This document shows positions 8,057-16,532 of a stretch of 64,000 nucleotides of DNA, one piece after another. The DNA lies in assembly GCA_027592035.1 (NCBI GenBank), contig JAQCIK010000011.1:1-64000 (forward strand). Reading direction: 5' to 3'. This stretch comes from Casp-actino8 sp001510455. Lineage in GTDB: Bacteria; Actinomycetota; Acidimicrobiia; Acidimicrobiales; Ilumatobacteraceae. A model generated the notes under the pieces. The model was not told the DNA's origin, made no database searches, and saw nothing but the letters and a program-made list of their open reading frames with translations. The position numbers and the translations under genes are program-made. Numbering within the stretch: position 1 is the stretch's first letter; each line of letters opens with the position of its first letter.

Positions 8057-8332
8057 TCAGACCGATTGCACGTTGAGACGGCGTCGTTTGGCGATCCGGC
8101 GTCGCTCCCGCTCGGAGCACCCTCCCCAGACGCCGTGGTCGATGTGATGTTCGAGTGCGTACTCGAGACATTGGCTGACGACGGAACACGTGGCGCAGAT
8201 CTTGCGAGCCCGGTCGACGCCGACCCCGTCCGAGGGGAAGAACATGGCCGGTGGGTGCGCACGGCAGTTGCCGAGGGCCATCCAGCCGGTCTCCGAATCC
8301 TCGTCGACCAGAGGGGTGATCTCTTCGTTCAT
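8057..8332 (-). CDS. WhiB-family [4Fe-4S] transcription factor, second copy
   Basis: A 91-aa protein with cluster ligands Cys23, Cys46, Cys49 and Cys55 (C-x2-C-x5-C), the turn GVWGG and a basic SERERRRIAKRRR tail. Pro-rich AHPPAMFFPSDG between the first and second ligands separates it from the WhiB1- and WhiB2-like proteins elsewhere in the window. I cannot assign it to a named mycobacterial WhiB class. It has a clear AAGGAG ribosome-binding site seven bases before ATG, so its mRNA has a leader; upstream is a palindrome (8375-8394). Confidence 0.9.
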   Translation of the reverse strand: MNEEITPLVDEDSETGWMALGNCRAHPPAMFFPSDGVGVDRARKICATCSVVSQCLEYALEHHIDHGVWGGCSERERRRIAKRRRLNVQSV

Positions 8333-8374
8333 GACATCTCCTTGTGCGAAGTTGGTTTCCGCCCGCTTCGCCCG

Positions 8375-8394
8375 CTGGAAGCCGGATCTTCCAG
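8375..8394 (-). promoter_or_regulatory. candidate operator upstream of the second whiB
   Basis: Perfect inverted repeat CTGGAAG-ccggat-CTTCCAG, 43 bases upstream of the whiB ATG. Further up, the 9-mer ATCCAGTCA occurs twice (8440-8448, 8468-8476). These could be factor-binding sites in the 270-base whiB / 8603-gene spacer. I see no other gene in 8333-8602. Confidence 0.35.
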
Positions 8395-8602
8395 GTCAAT
8401 GACTTTGACGTCACTCACCTTGTCGGAGTTCCCGGCTGGATCCAGTCAAGCATTCGTCAAGTCCGGTATCCAGTCAGGTTCAGGTGACGAAGAACCATGC
8501 CGGGTTCCGAGCCAGCCGTTTCGCCGATAGCGTGCCCGTGACCAGCGGTTTCCCGCCGGTACGGAAGTCCGGAATCCACCCGATTCCGGCGAAGGAGTAC
8601 CC

Positions 8603-8872
8603 ATGACCGACGTCTATGCACCCAACGAACCGCCTCGTGCACACGTGCGCATCGTGTTTCTCGGCCCGGTGTCACCGCATTGGGACGTGGTCGGCGATTA
8701 CGGCGACCGCACGTTGGTCGAGGAATTCCGCAGCCGAGCCTTGGCCCGACTCGTGTTGCTCCCGTACAACGATCCGCAGTTCAAGCGCAATCGTGAACGG
8801 ATCATGCGTGATGCCGAGCGCGAGAACATCTCTCTCGAATGGGATCTGGGCTTCGACGAGGAAGCCGTCTGA
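8603..8872 (+). CDS. small protein of unknown function
   Basis: An 89-aa soluble protein starting MTDVYAPNEPPRAHVRIVFLGPVSPHW. It is rich in Arg and acidic residues and has no membrane helix, cysteine cluster or recognisable motif. A GGAG site lies eight bases before ATG 8603. It ends 41 bases before ppk1 on the same strand, so co-transcription with polyphosphate kinase is possible. I do not recognise the family. Confidence 0.6.
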   Translation: MTDVYAPNEPPRAHVRIVFLGPVSPHWDVVGDYGDRTLVEEFRSRALARLVLLPYNDPQFKRNRERIMRDAERENISLEWDLGFDEEAV

Positions 8873-8913
8873 TTTCTCGATGAATTCGCGGTGAACCCCG
8901 AGGGGAGGGGTCG

Positions 8914-11001
8914 ATGAATCCAGTGAACTCTTCCGTCATGGATTCTCGATTCCTGAATCGCGAACTGAGTTGGCTCGAATTCGACGAGCGCGTGCTGCGC
9001 CTCGCGACCGAGCCGGGGATCCCTCTCCTCGAGCGAGTGAAGTTCTGTGCGATCTTCTCGTCGAACCTCGACGAGTTCTTCCAGGTGCGGGTGGCCGCCA
9101 TGAAGGATCAGGAAGCGGCCGGAGTCACGGCGCCCTTGTTCGACGGTCTGTCTCCGTCCCAGCAGCAAGCCGAAGCGCTCCGACGTGTCAGTGAACTCAC
9201 CACGCGTCAGCAGCGCATCTTGCTCGACGTCTTGATTCCGCAACTCGAGCGGGAAGGAATCGGCCTGTGCCGTTGGATCGATCTCAGTCCCGACGAACGA
9301 GCTTTTTGTTCCGAGTTCTACGACAAGCGGGTGTTCCCCGTCCTCACACCACTGGCCGTCGATCCGGCTCATCCGTTCCCGTACCTGTCGAATCTGGCTC
9401 TCAGTCTCGCTGTCAACGTGATCGATCCGGTCACGAGTGAGGAGCGCTTCGCTCGCATCAAGGTGCCGACCGTTTTCCCGCGTCTCGTCTCGTTGCCCGA
9501 TGGCGATCGATTCGTTCCGGTCGAAGAGGTGATCGAGGCCCATCTGCACACGTTGTTCCCGGGTATGACGATCGGTGACGTGGCGGCATTCCGTATCACG
9601 CGCAACACCGATCTCGATCTCGAGGACGAGGACGCCGACGATTTGTTGCAGGCGGTCGAACTCGAACTACGTCGACGTCGGTTCGGTCGAGCAGTTCGAC
9701 TCGAAGTCGAAGCCGGAGCTCCGCAGGAGATGGTCGAACTCCTCATGGAGGAACTCGATCTGCAATCTCACGACGTGTTCTCGGTGGAAGGGCTGCTCGA
9801 TCTCGGCTGTCTGATGCAACTGCACGCGATGGATCGCCCCGATCTGAAGGACGATCAATGGTTACCGGTCACGGCCGGACGCCTGGCGGCCGCCGAAGAG
9901 GCCGATCGGTCGATCTTCTCCGTGATCCGCGAGCGTGCTTTGCTCGTGCACCATCCGTACGAGAGTTTCGCCAGTTCCGTCGAGGAGTTCCTCTCGCAGG
10001 CCGCCGACGACCCGAAGGTGCAGAGCATCAAGATGACCCTGTATCGCACGAGCGGAGACAGTCCGATCGCCCGTCACCTCATCCGGGCCGCCGAGCGCGG
10101 GGTGCAGGTAGCGGTGCTGGTCGAGCTGAAGGCTCGGTTCGACGAAGCGGTCAACGTCACGTGGGCCAAGGCTTTCGAGCGAGCAGGTGTACACGTGGTC
10201 TACGGCGTGGTCGGATTGAAAACCCATGCCAAATGCGTTCTGGTGGTCCGTGAAGACGGTGACGGTTTGCGTCGCTACGTCCACCTCGGAACCGGCAACT
10301 ACAACTCGCGAACGGCTCGTTTGTACGAAGATCTCGGTTACCTCAGTTGCGAGCCCGACATCACATCCGATGCCGCTCAGTTGTTCAACCATCTCACCGG
10401 ATACTCGCGTGACGTCGAGTATCGACGATTGCTCGTCGCTCCTCATCATCTACGTGAACAACTCACCGAACTCATCCGCAACGAGGGCGAAAAGGGTGAG
10501 CGCGGACACATCTCGATCAAGGTCAACTCCATCGCCGACCCCGACATGATCGACGAGTTGTACGCCGCCAGCCAGAAGGGTGCCCGAGTCGATCTCGTGG
10601 TGCGCGGCATTTGTTGTCTGCGAGCCGGTGTTCCGGGATTGTCCGAGAACATTCGAGTGCGATCGGTCCTCGGACGATTCCTCGAGCATTCACGTATCTA
10701 TCGATTCGCAAACGGACAGGCTGAGGGTCAGCCACTGCACTTGATCGGGTCGGCCGACCTCATGGCTCGTAATCTCGACAAACGAGTAGAGGTTCTCACT
10801 CCGCTCGTGAGTCCCCGACACCAGGAGTGGCTCGATCACACCTTCGATGTGTTGTTGGCCGATGGAGCACCCTCGTTCGAAATGCGTCCCGATGCCTCGT
10901 GGGAGCGAATCGGGCCCACGATGTTCGAACCGCATCCGCAACGCGAGATGTACGACTGGGCGTCGAAGCGCCAGACCCAGAAGACCTCTCGTCCGGTCTG
11001 A
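8914..11001 (+). CDS. ppk1: polyphosphate kinase 1
   Basis: Ppk1 reversibly transfers the ATP gamma-phosphate onto polyphosphate at the membrane. The 695-aa length is typical. The N-terminal domain has FLNRELSWLEFDERVL and FSSNLDEFFQVRVA. The catalytic domains contain KMTLYRTSGDSPI, the autophosphorylated histidine in GLKTHAKCVLV (His438), HLGTGNYNSRTARLYEDLG, and the second active-site histidine in FLEHSRIYRF (His592). ATG 8914 is preceded by a GGGGAGGGG site. It stands directly upstream of the pst operon, consistent with phosphate-linked function. Confidence 0.97.
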   Translation: MNPVNSSVMDSRFLNRELSWLEFDERVLRLATEPGIPLLERVKFCAIFSSNLDEFFQVRVAAMKDQEAAGVTAPLFDGLSPSQQQAEALRRVSELTTRQQRILLDVLIPQLEREGIGLCRWIDLSPDERAFCSEFYDKRVFPVLTPLAVDPAHPFPYLSNLALSLAVNVIDPVTSEERFARIKVPTVFPRLVSLPDGDRFVPVEEVIEAHLHTLFPGMTIGDVAAFRITRNTDLDLEDEDADDLLQAVELELRRRRFGRAVRLEVEAGAPQEMVELLMEELDLQSHDVFSVEGLLDLGCLMQLHAMDRPDLKDDQWLPVTAGRLAAAEEADRSIFSVIRERALLVHHPYESFASSVEEFLSQAADDPKVQSIKMTLYRTSGDSPIARHLIRAAERGVQVAVLVELKARFDEAVNVTWAKAFERAGVHVVYGVVGLKTHAKCVLVVREDGDGLRRYVHLGTGNYNSRTARLYEDLGYLSCEPDITSDAAQLFNHLTGYSRDVEYRRLLVAPHHLREQLTELIRNEGEKGERGHISIKVNSIADPDMIDELYAASQKGARVDLVVRGICCLRAGVPGLSENIRVRSVLGRFLEHSRIYRFANGQAEGQPLHLIGSADLMARNLDKRVEVLTPLVSPRHQEWLDHTFDVLLADGAPSFEMRPDASWERIGPTMFEPHPQREMYDWASKRQTQKTSRPV

Positions 11002-11039
11002 CCAGGGACGACGCGTCGTTCGCCGAAGCGACCTTAGTT

Positions 11040-11061
11040 GTTCACCTGCCGTTCAACTGGT
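11040..11061 (+). promoter_or_regulatory. PHO-box-like operator of pstS
   Basis: Two adjoining 11-base units, GTTCACCTGCC and GTTCAACTGGT. This matches the direct-repeat architecture of the PhoP box known from Streptomyces. A candidate -10 (TAGTTT, 11089-11094) follows at a distance that puts the box over the -35 region, as expected for activation. Confidence 0.65.
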
Positions 11062-11141
11062 GAACAGGTGGCGTCAAGGTGCCCTGCTTAGTTTCTCCAG
11101 CGCACGGACGTGAACCCGTGCCCCCGACAAAGGAGAGATGA

Positions 11142-12209
11142 ATGAAGAGCAAGCACCTGGCCGCCCTCGTCGCAGCAGCGGCGGTCACCCTCGCCGCCTG
11201 TGGCGGTGACGACGGAGAGTCGACGACCGAGGCTCCGGCCACGACTGCCGCTCCTACCGAGACCTCGGCTCCGGCCGAGACCGACGCTCCCGCCCCCGAA
11301 CTGTCGGGCACGATCGTGGTGTCGGGCTCATCGACTGTCGAGCCGATCTCGATCGCTGTGGCCGAACAATTCGCGGCCGCCAACCGGAACGTCGACATTT
11401 CGGTGGACGGACCCGGAACCGGCGACGGATTCAAGTTGTTCTGTGCTGGTGAGACCGACATCAACGATGCGTCGTCGAAGGTGAAGGACAGTCAGCTCGA
11501 AGAGTGCGCTGCCAATGGCATCGAAATGATCGAACTGCGTATCGGTAACGATGGCCTCACCATGATGACGAACGTCAACAACTCGGCGGTCGACTGTGTG
11601 TCGTTCGCTCAGATCTACGCCCTCACCGGTCCGGAGTCGCAGGGCTTCGACTCGTGGGCCGATGCGAATGCTCTGGCTGCCGAATTGGGTGACACGAATA
11701 CCCTGCCGGATGCTCCACTCAGCATCGTGGGCCCTGGTGAAGAGTCGGGAACCTTTGCTTCGTTCGTCGAGCTCGTGATCGAAGAGTTCAACGAAGACCG
11801 TGGTGCGGACGCGACCACCCGTCCCGACTACCAGGCCTCGGCCGATGACAACATCATCATCCAGGGCATCCAGGGTTCGGACACCAGTTTCGGTTGGGTC
11901 GGATTCGCCTTTGCGAAGGAAGCCGCCGAGGTCAAGATCCTCCAGGTCGCCGAAGAAGTAGGTGGAGAGTGCGTGACCCCCACCGACGAGACCATCGCTG
12001 ACAACAGCTATCCCGTCTCGCGTCCGCTGTTCATCTACGTGAACAAGGCCAAGGCCGAGTCGAATCCGGCGCTGACGGCATTCGTCGACTACTACCTCTC
12101 CGACGCTGGAATCGCCAACGTCTCCGGGGTGGGCTACGTGTCCCTCTCGGACGCCGACCTGCAGTCGCTGCGTGACACCTGGGATTCCCGCACGGTTTTC
12201 GCCAAGTGA
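11142..12209 (+). CDS. pstS: phosphate ABC transporter, substrate-binding lipoprotein PstS
   Basis: Extracytoplasmic phosphate receptor of the high-affinity Pst system. It has a lipoprotein signal peptide with lipobox TLAAC and lipidated Cys20, followed by a Glu/Thr/Pro-rich flexible linker. The binding domain starts at GTIVVSGSSTVEPIS (phosphate-contacting Ser/Thr) and includes GPGTGDGFKLFCAGETDINDAS and GPGEESGTF, both typical of PstS. A GGAG ribosome-binding site precedes ATG 11142. A strong hairpin follows the stop and separates pstS from pstC. Confidence 0.95.
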   Translation: MKSKHLAALVAAAAVTLAACGGDDGESTTEAPATTAAPTETSAPAETDAPAPELSGTIVVSGSSTVEPISIAVAEQFAAANRNVDISVDGPGTGDGFKLFCAGETDINDASSKVKDSQLEECAANGIEMIELRIGNDGLTMMTNVNNSAVDCVSFAQIYALTGPESQGFDSWADANALAAELGDTNTLPDAPLSIVGPGEESGTFASFVELVIEEFNEDRGADATTRPDYQASADDNIIIQGIQGSDTSFGWVGFAFAKEAAEVKILQVAEEVGGECVTPTDETIADNSYPVSRPLFIYVNKAKAESNPALTAFVDYYLSDAGIANVSGVGYVSLSDADLQSLRDTWDSRTVFAK

Positions 12210-12217
12210 TGTCCCTT

Positions 12218-12245
12218 GGGGGGCGAGCGGAGACGCTCGCCCCCC
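12218..12245 (+). terminator. strong intra-operon hairpin between pstS and pstC
   Basis: Perfect 12-bp stem (GGGGGGCGAGCG / CGCTCGCCCCCC) with a GAGA tetraloop, nine bases after the pstS stop. No T-run follows, so partial termination or 3'-end protection of pstS mRNA is more likely than full termination. Either would keep PstS above the permease subunits. Confidence 0.7.
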
Positions 12246-12317
12246 TCTCGGGCCAGCAAAGTCTGGTCCGCCGTATGGCAAGATCTTTTTGCATGACGTC
12301 GAACGGAGGGTGACGGT

Positions 12318-13244
12318 ATGTCTGTGATCGATTCCCCTGTTCGTCTGAACTTGCAATTGAGCGGCCGTCGAGCCCGCTCCGAGCGCCTCGCTCGTGTTCT
12401 TTTCCTGCTTGCGGGGCTCACCTCCGTCCTCGTGTCGGGACTGATCCTGTGGTCCCTGGCCCGCGAAACCTGGACTTTCGTGTCGCAGGTCGAGGTGGCG
12501 GCGCTGTGGACCGATGGGTGGTTCCCTCGTCGTGGCATGTACGACATTCGGACCGTCGTCACGGGATCGTTCCTGATCACCGGCATCGCCATTCTCGTGG
12601 CCGTGCCCGTCGGTCTGTCGGCCGCGATTTACCTGTCCGAGTACGCCAGCCCGCGAGTTCGTCGAATCCTGAAGCCCGTGCTGGAGATCCTGGCCGGTAT
12701 CCCGAGCGTGGTGCTCGGATTCTTCGCTCTGACGTTCATCTCCCCGGAGATCGTCCAGCGTTTCTCCGACGCGGATCAGTTCAACATGTTGGCAGCCGGC
12801 ATCGCCGTGGGCATTCTGGTGATCCCGCTCGTGGCATCGGTGTCGGAGGACGCCATGCGATCGGTCCCCGATGCGTTGCGCGAAGCGTCGTACGGCCTCG
12901 GCGCTCGAAAGATCTCGACGACGGTTCGAATCGTGATCCCGGCTGCGGTGTCCGGCCTTGTGGCGGCTTTGATCATCGCCGTATCACGAGCCATCGGTGA
13001 AACGATGGTCGTGTTCGTTGCCGCTGGTGCCACGGGTGGCTCGTTGTTCTCACTCGACGTGCTGGGCCCCGGTCAGACCATGACGGCCGCCATTGCGTCG
13101 CAAGCGGCTGGAACCGACCAGGTCGTGGGAGAAGGGCTCACGTTCCAGAGTCTGTTCTTCGTTGCCATGCTGTTGTTCGTCATCACTCTCGTTCTCAATC
13201 TGATCGCCGATCGCTTCGTGCGGCGCGTGCGTCAGACCTACTGA
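12318..13244 (+). CDS. pstC: phosphate ABC transporter permease PstC
   Basis: Membrane subunit of the Pst importer. The 308-aa protein has about six helices and the binding-protein-dependent permease domain. Features include GSFLITGIAILVAVPVGLSAAIYLSEY, a LEILAGIPSVVLGFFAL loop, and the EAA-type coupling segment DALREASYGLGARKISTTVRIVIPAAVSGL, which contacts PstB. A GGAGGG site precedes ATG 12318. The 108-base gap after pstS holds the hairpin and possibly a secondary promoter. Confidence 0.94.
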   Translation: MSVIDSPVRLNLQLSGRRARSERLARVLFLLAGLTSVLVSGLILWSLARETWTFVSQVEVAALWTDGWFPRRGMYDIRTVVTGSFLITGIAILVAVPVGLSAAIYLSEYASPRVRRILKPVLEILAGIPSVVLGFFALTFISPEIVQRFSDADQFNMLAAGIAVGILVIPLVASVSEDAMRSVPDALREASYGLGARKISTTVRIVIPAAVSGLVAALIIAVSRAIGETMVVFVAAGATGGSLFSLDVLGPGQTMTAAIASQAAGTDQVVGEGLTFQSLFFVAMLLFVITLVLNLIADRFVRRVRQTY

Positions 13245-13257
13245 TCGGAGGGCACAC

Positions 13258-14208
13258 ATGGCACTTTCGAAGCCTGCCGATGCTGCACGACGCGGGGCCG
13301 GGGTCGTCTCCGACATCACCCGGCGAGAACGTGATGTGGCGGGTGGCGTTTTTCGCGCCGTTTTGTTGGGAGCCCTCGTTTTGTCGCTCCTCGTCCTGGT
13401 CGTCTTGATCGTCGACGTCGTGACCGGTGGATGGTCGGTCCTGTCGTCGAGCTTGGGCGACCTTCTCACGGGCACGCTCGGGTCGAAGCCCGAGACGTCT
13501 GGGTTGTCTCAGGCCATTCGCGGATCGTTCTACATCGCGGTGTTCGTCATCATCGTGGCCGTTCCATTGGGGGTGGCCGCAGCCATTTATCTCGAGGAAT
13601 ACGCATCCCACGGACGACTCGCGCAGTTCGTCAACATCAACATTCGAAACTTGGCCGGCGTGCCGTCGGTCGTCTACGGAATTCTCGGCTTGACGATCTT
13701 CGTGAAGACGCTGGGTTCGATCACGGGACCTGATTCCAACGGCCGGTCGGTGATCTCCGCCGGACTCACCTTGTCGGTATTGGTCCTTCCGATCATCATC
13801 ATCACCAGTGCCGAAGCCATTCGTGCGGTGCCGAACGGAATCCGCGAGGCGGGCTACGGAGTGGGTGCCACCCGTTGGGAGGTCGTTCGCAGCCATGTGC
13901 TCCCGTACGCAGCTCCGGGCATTCTCACCGGTACCGTTCTGTCGGTGGCTCGAGCCCTGGGTGAGGCCGCACCACTGATTCTGGTGGGAGCCACCACGGG
14001 GTTCTTGACGACGGGCGAGTCGTATCTTCCCTCGAGCCTGCAGGAGCGGTTCACGGCCCTACCGATCGTGATCTCGACCTGGTCCGGCCGGCCGGGCGAC
14101 GACTGGCGATCGTCGACGTCCGCTGCCATCGTCGTGATGCTGGTCATCGTGTTGGTGGCCAATGCCGGTGCCATTTTGCTCCGGAATCGCTACGAGAAGA
14201 AGAGATGA
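13258..14208 (+). CDS. pstA: phosphate ABC transporter permease PstA
   Basis: Second membrane subunit of the Pst importer, 316 aa. It shows the IYLEEYA segment, ILGLTIFVKTLGSI, and the EAA coupling motif GIREAGYGVGATRWEVVRSHVLPYAAPGIL, followed by ARALGEAAPLILVGA. A GGAGGG site lies before ATG 13258, 13 bases after pstC. It is co-transcribed with pstC and pstB. Confidence 0.94.
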   Translation: MALSKPADAARRGAGVVSDITRRERDVAGGVFRAVLLGALVLSLLVLVVLIVDVVTGGWSVLSSSLGDLLTGTLGSKPETSGLSQAIRGSFYIAVFVIIVAVPLGVAAAIYLEEYASHGRLAQFVNINIRNLAGVPSVVYGILGLTIFVKTLGSITGPDSNGRSVISAGLTLSVLVLPIIIITSAEAIRAVPNGIREAGYGVGATRWEVVRSHVLPYAAPGILTGTVLSVARALGEAAPLILVGATTGFLTTGESYLPSSLQERFTALPIVISTWSGRPGDDWRSSTSAAIVVMLVIVLVANAGAILLRNRYEKKR

Positions 14209-14254
14209 CAAGATGGACGTAGATCCGAACGTCGAGACCATCGGAGGAACGAGA

Positions 14255-15085
14255 GTGACGACATCTCAACAGGACACGGTCGGCGCTTCGCCGAGTTCTT
14301 CCACGGCGGTCTTCTCGGTCCGTGACCTCAATGTCTACTACGGCCCGTTCCTCGCCGTTCGGAACGTCGACGTCGACATTCACGAACGTGAGATCACGGC
14401 CTTCATCGGACCATCAGGCTGCGGCAAGACCACCGTGTTGCGCTGCTTCAACCGTATGAACGACCTCATCGAAACAGCTCGGGTGGAGGGTGACCTTCAG
14501 TATCGAGGAATCGACCTCTACTCGGCCAGTGTCAACGCCACCGAGGTCAGACGGCGAATCGGCATGGTTTTTCAGAAACCGAACCCGTTCCCCAAGAGCA
14601 TCTACGACAATCTGGCCTTCGGCCCGCGCCTCAATGGCGTCAAGAAGAAGAATGAACTCGACGACGTCGTCGAGTCGTCGCTGAAGCGCGCTGCGTTGTG
14701 GGACGAAGTCAAGGACCGTTTGAAGGCATCGGCCATGGGTCTCTCCGGCGGTCAGCAGCAGCGTCTCTGCATCGCGCGCTGTATTGCCGTCGAACCGGAC
14801 GTGATCCTGATGGACGAACCATGCTCGGCTCTCGACCCGATCGCCACTGCACGTATCGAAGACCTGATGCAGGAGATCAAGCGAGACTTCACGATCGTGA
14901 TCGTGACCCACAACATGCAACAGGCTGCTCGAGTGAGTGATCGCACGGCGTTCTTCACGACCGAGGTCAACCCTGAAAGCGACCGTCGTACCGGCCGTCT
15001 CGTCGAATACGACATGACCCCGAAGATCTTCTCCAATCCGAGTGACGAGCGCACCGAGGCCTACGTCACTGGTCGATTCGGCTGA
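14255..15085 (+). CDS. pstB: phosphate ABC transporter ATP-binding protein PstB
   Basis: ATPase of the Pst importer (276 aa from GTG 14255). It has Walker A GPSGCGKTT, MVFQKPNPFPKSIYDN (Q-loop), signature LSGGQQQR, Walker B VILMDEPCSALDP and the H-loop THNMQQA, all in PstB-typical wording, plus PstB's NRMNDLI. The GTG is preceded by GGAGGA with six-base spacing. An alternative ATG at 14213, four bases after pstA, would add a 14-residue extension. Confidence 0.95.
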   Translation: MTTSQQDTVGASPSSSTAVFSVRDLNVYYGPFLAVRNVDVDIHEREITAFIGPSGCGKTTVLRCFNRMNDLIETARVEGDLQYRGIDLYSASVNATEVRRRIGMVFQKPNPFPKSIYDNLAFGPRLNGVKKKNELDDVVESSLKRAALWDEVKDRLKASAMGLSGGQQQRLCIARCIAVEPDVILMDEPCSALDPIATARIEDLMQEIKRDFTIVIVTHNMQQAARVSDRTAFFTTEVNPESDRRTGRLVEYDMTPKIFSNPSDERTEAYVTGRFG

Positions 15086-15090
15086 TCGTC

Positions 15091-15816
15091 ATGGTCATGG
15101 ACGAGGCCAGGAAAAGTTTTCACAAGGACCTGGCTGAAATCCGTCAGGGCCTCGTGAGGGTTTCAGCGTCGATTGTCGAGAGTATTCCGCGCGGCACCCA
15201 CGTTCTCATCGAACAGGATCTTTCCGAGGCCGAGCGGATGATCGCCGCCGACGACGACATCGACACTCGGACGGTCGAGATCGAGTCACGGTGCATCGAG
15301 ATTCTTGCCCTGCAGGCGCCCGTGGCTGGTGAACTTCGCCAGGTGGTGGCAGCCCTGAAGATCTGTGGTGAACTCGAACGATCGGGCGACTTGGTCGTCA
15401 ATATCTGCAAGGCGGCCCGCCGCATCTACGGCCACGAGTTCGATCCGCGCCTGCGCGGACTGATCGTCAAGATGTCCGATCAGGCTCGACAGTTGTTCAG
15501 CGAGGCCACCGGGGCCTATGCATCGGGTGATGCGGCGCGGGCGGCGGCGATCGACGACATGGATTCGTTCCTCGACGATCTTCAGCGTCAATTCATCCAG
15601 GCGATCTTCGAATCGCATGCAGCCGGTCGCATCGATCTCCAGGTGGCCATTCAGCTCGCCGTCGTCGCTCGCTTCTACGAGCGCATCGGCGATCATGCCG
15701 TGAACATCGGCGAGAAGGTGCGGTTCGAAGTATCGGGATGGCTACCGGAGCATTCGGGAGCCGAACGCTTCCGGTCGCGCCAGATCGGTGCGGCCACGGA
15801 AGGTGAAGGCTCATGA
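15091..15816 (+). CDS. phoU: phosphate-specific transport regulator PhoU, first copy
   Basis: PhoU couples Pst transport status to the sensor kinase and helps keep the Pho response off. The 241-aa all-helical protein contains two PhoU repeats with metal-binding E/D-x-x-x-D type motifs (ELERSGDLVVNICK and YERIGDHAVNIGEKV). Start ATG 15091, or the in-frame ATG at 15097, follows pstB by five bases. It overlaps the next phoU by four bases (ATGA), so the two are translationally coupled. Confidence 0.93.
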   Translation: MVMDEARKSFHKDLAEIRQGLVRVSASIVESIPRGTHVLIEQDLSEAERMIAADDDIDTRTVEIESRCIEILALQAPVAGELRQVVAALKICGELERSGDLVVNICKAARRIYGHEFDPRLRGLIVKMSDQARQLFSEATGAYASGDAARAAAIDDMDSFLDDLQRQFIQAIFESHAAGRIDLQVAIQLAVVARFYERIGDHAVNIGEKVRFEVSGWLPEHSGAERFRSRQIGAATEGEGS

Positions 15817-16532
15817 ATCGTACCGCTCAGGAGAAGCTCGACGATCTTCGCGAAGAGACCCTGGCTCTCGGAGCGATGCTCGTCGATTCGATCCCGCGCT
15901 CGACCAATGTTCTGCTCGACCAGGACATGGAAGGCGCCGAATATCAAATCCTCGCCGACGACGAATACGACGCTCGCACCATTTCGCTGGAAGAGGCGAG
16001 CATTTCGCTCATGGCCCTTCATGCTCCAGTGGCGAGCGAACTTCGACATGCGGTGGTCGTCATGAAGATGTCGGGTGAACTCGAACGCTCCGCCGACCTC
16101 GTGACGAAACTCTGCAAGGTTGCTCGTCGAATCAATGGCCATCCCCTCGACGATCGACTCGCTCGGCTCATCGCTGGCATGAGCGAGCAGGCGCACCTAC
16201 TCATGAAGCAAGCCATGATGGCGTACGCCGACAAGGATCTGGCCATCGCCAAGTCGGTGTGCGACATGGATCTGTACCTCGACACGCTGCACAAGCAGTT
16301 CATTCAGGCGATCTTCGAAGCTCACAGTGACGGCAAGGTCGACCTCGCGGTCGGAATCCAGATGGCCAAGACCGCTCGGTTCTACGAGAGGGTCGGCGAT
16401 CATGCGGTCAATATCGCCCGTCTGGTCGAATTTCTCGTGACGGGTGTGCTTCCTCCCGCGGGTGATCATCACCGTGACGGCCGAGGAGATCTCACTCCCA
16501 TCGGCATCGATCGGCCCCCGAGCAACTCATGA
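15813..16532 (+). CDS. phoU2: PhoU paralogue, second copy in tandem
   Basis: 239 aa and closely similar in layout to its upstream neighbour: ELERSADLVTKLCKVARR and YERVGDHAVNIARLVEFL are the two metal-binding repeats, and many positions are identical, so a local duplication is likely. The ATG overlaps the first phoU's stop, and its own stop overlaps the kinase start (ATGA again). Two PhoU proteins next to one kinase suggest split roles, for example one on PstB and one on the kinase; this is inference. Confidence 0.92.
   Translation: MNRTAQEKLDDLREETLALGAMLVDSIPRSTNVLLDQDMEGAEYQILADDEYDARTISLEEASISLMALHAPVASELRHAVVVMKMSGELERSADLVTKLCKVARRINGHPLDDRLARLIAGMSEQAHLLMKQAMMAYADKDLAIAKSVCDMDLYLDTLHKQFIQAIFEAHSDGKVDLAVGIQMAKTARFYERVGDHAVNIARLVEFLVTGVLPPAGDHHRDGRGDLTPIGIDRPPSNS

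Noticed and set aside
12293..12313. Leader peptide (six codons, MTSNGG) before pstC
   Set aside because: It is too short to judge. The ribosome-binding site and start of pstC explain the sequence without it.
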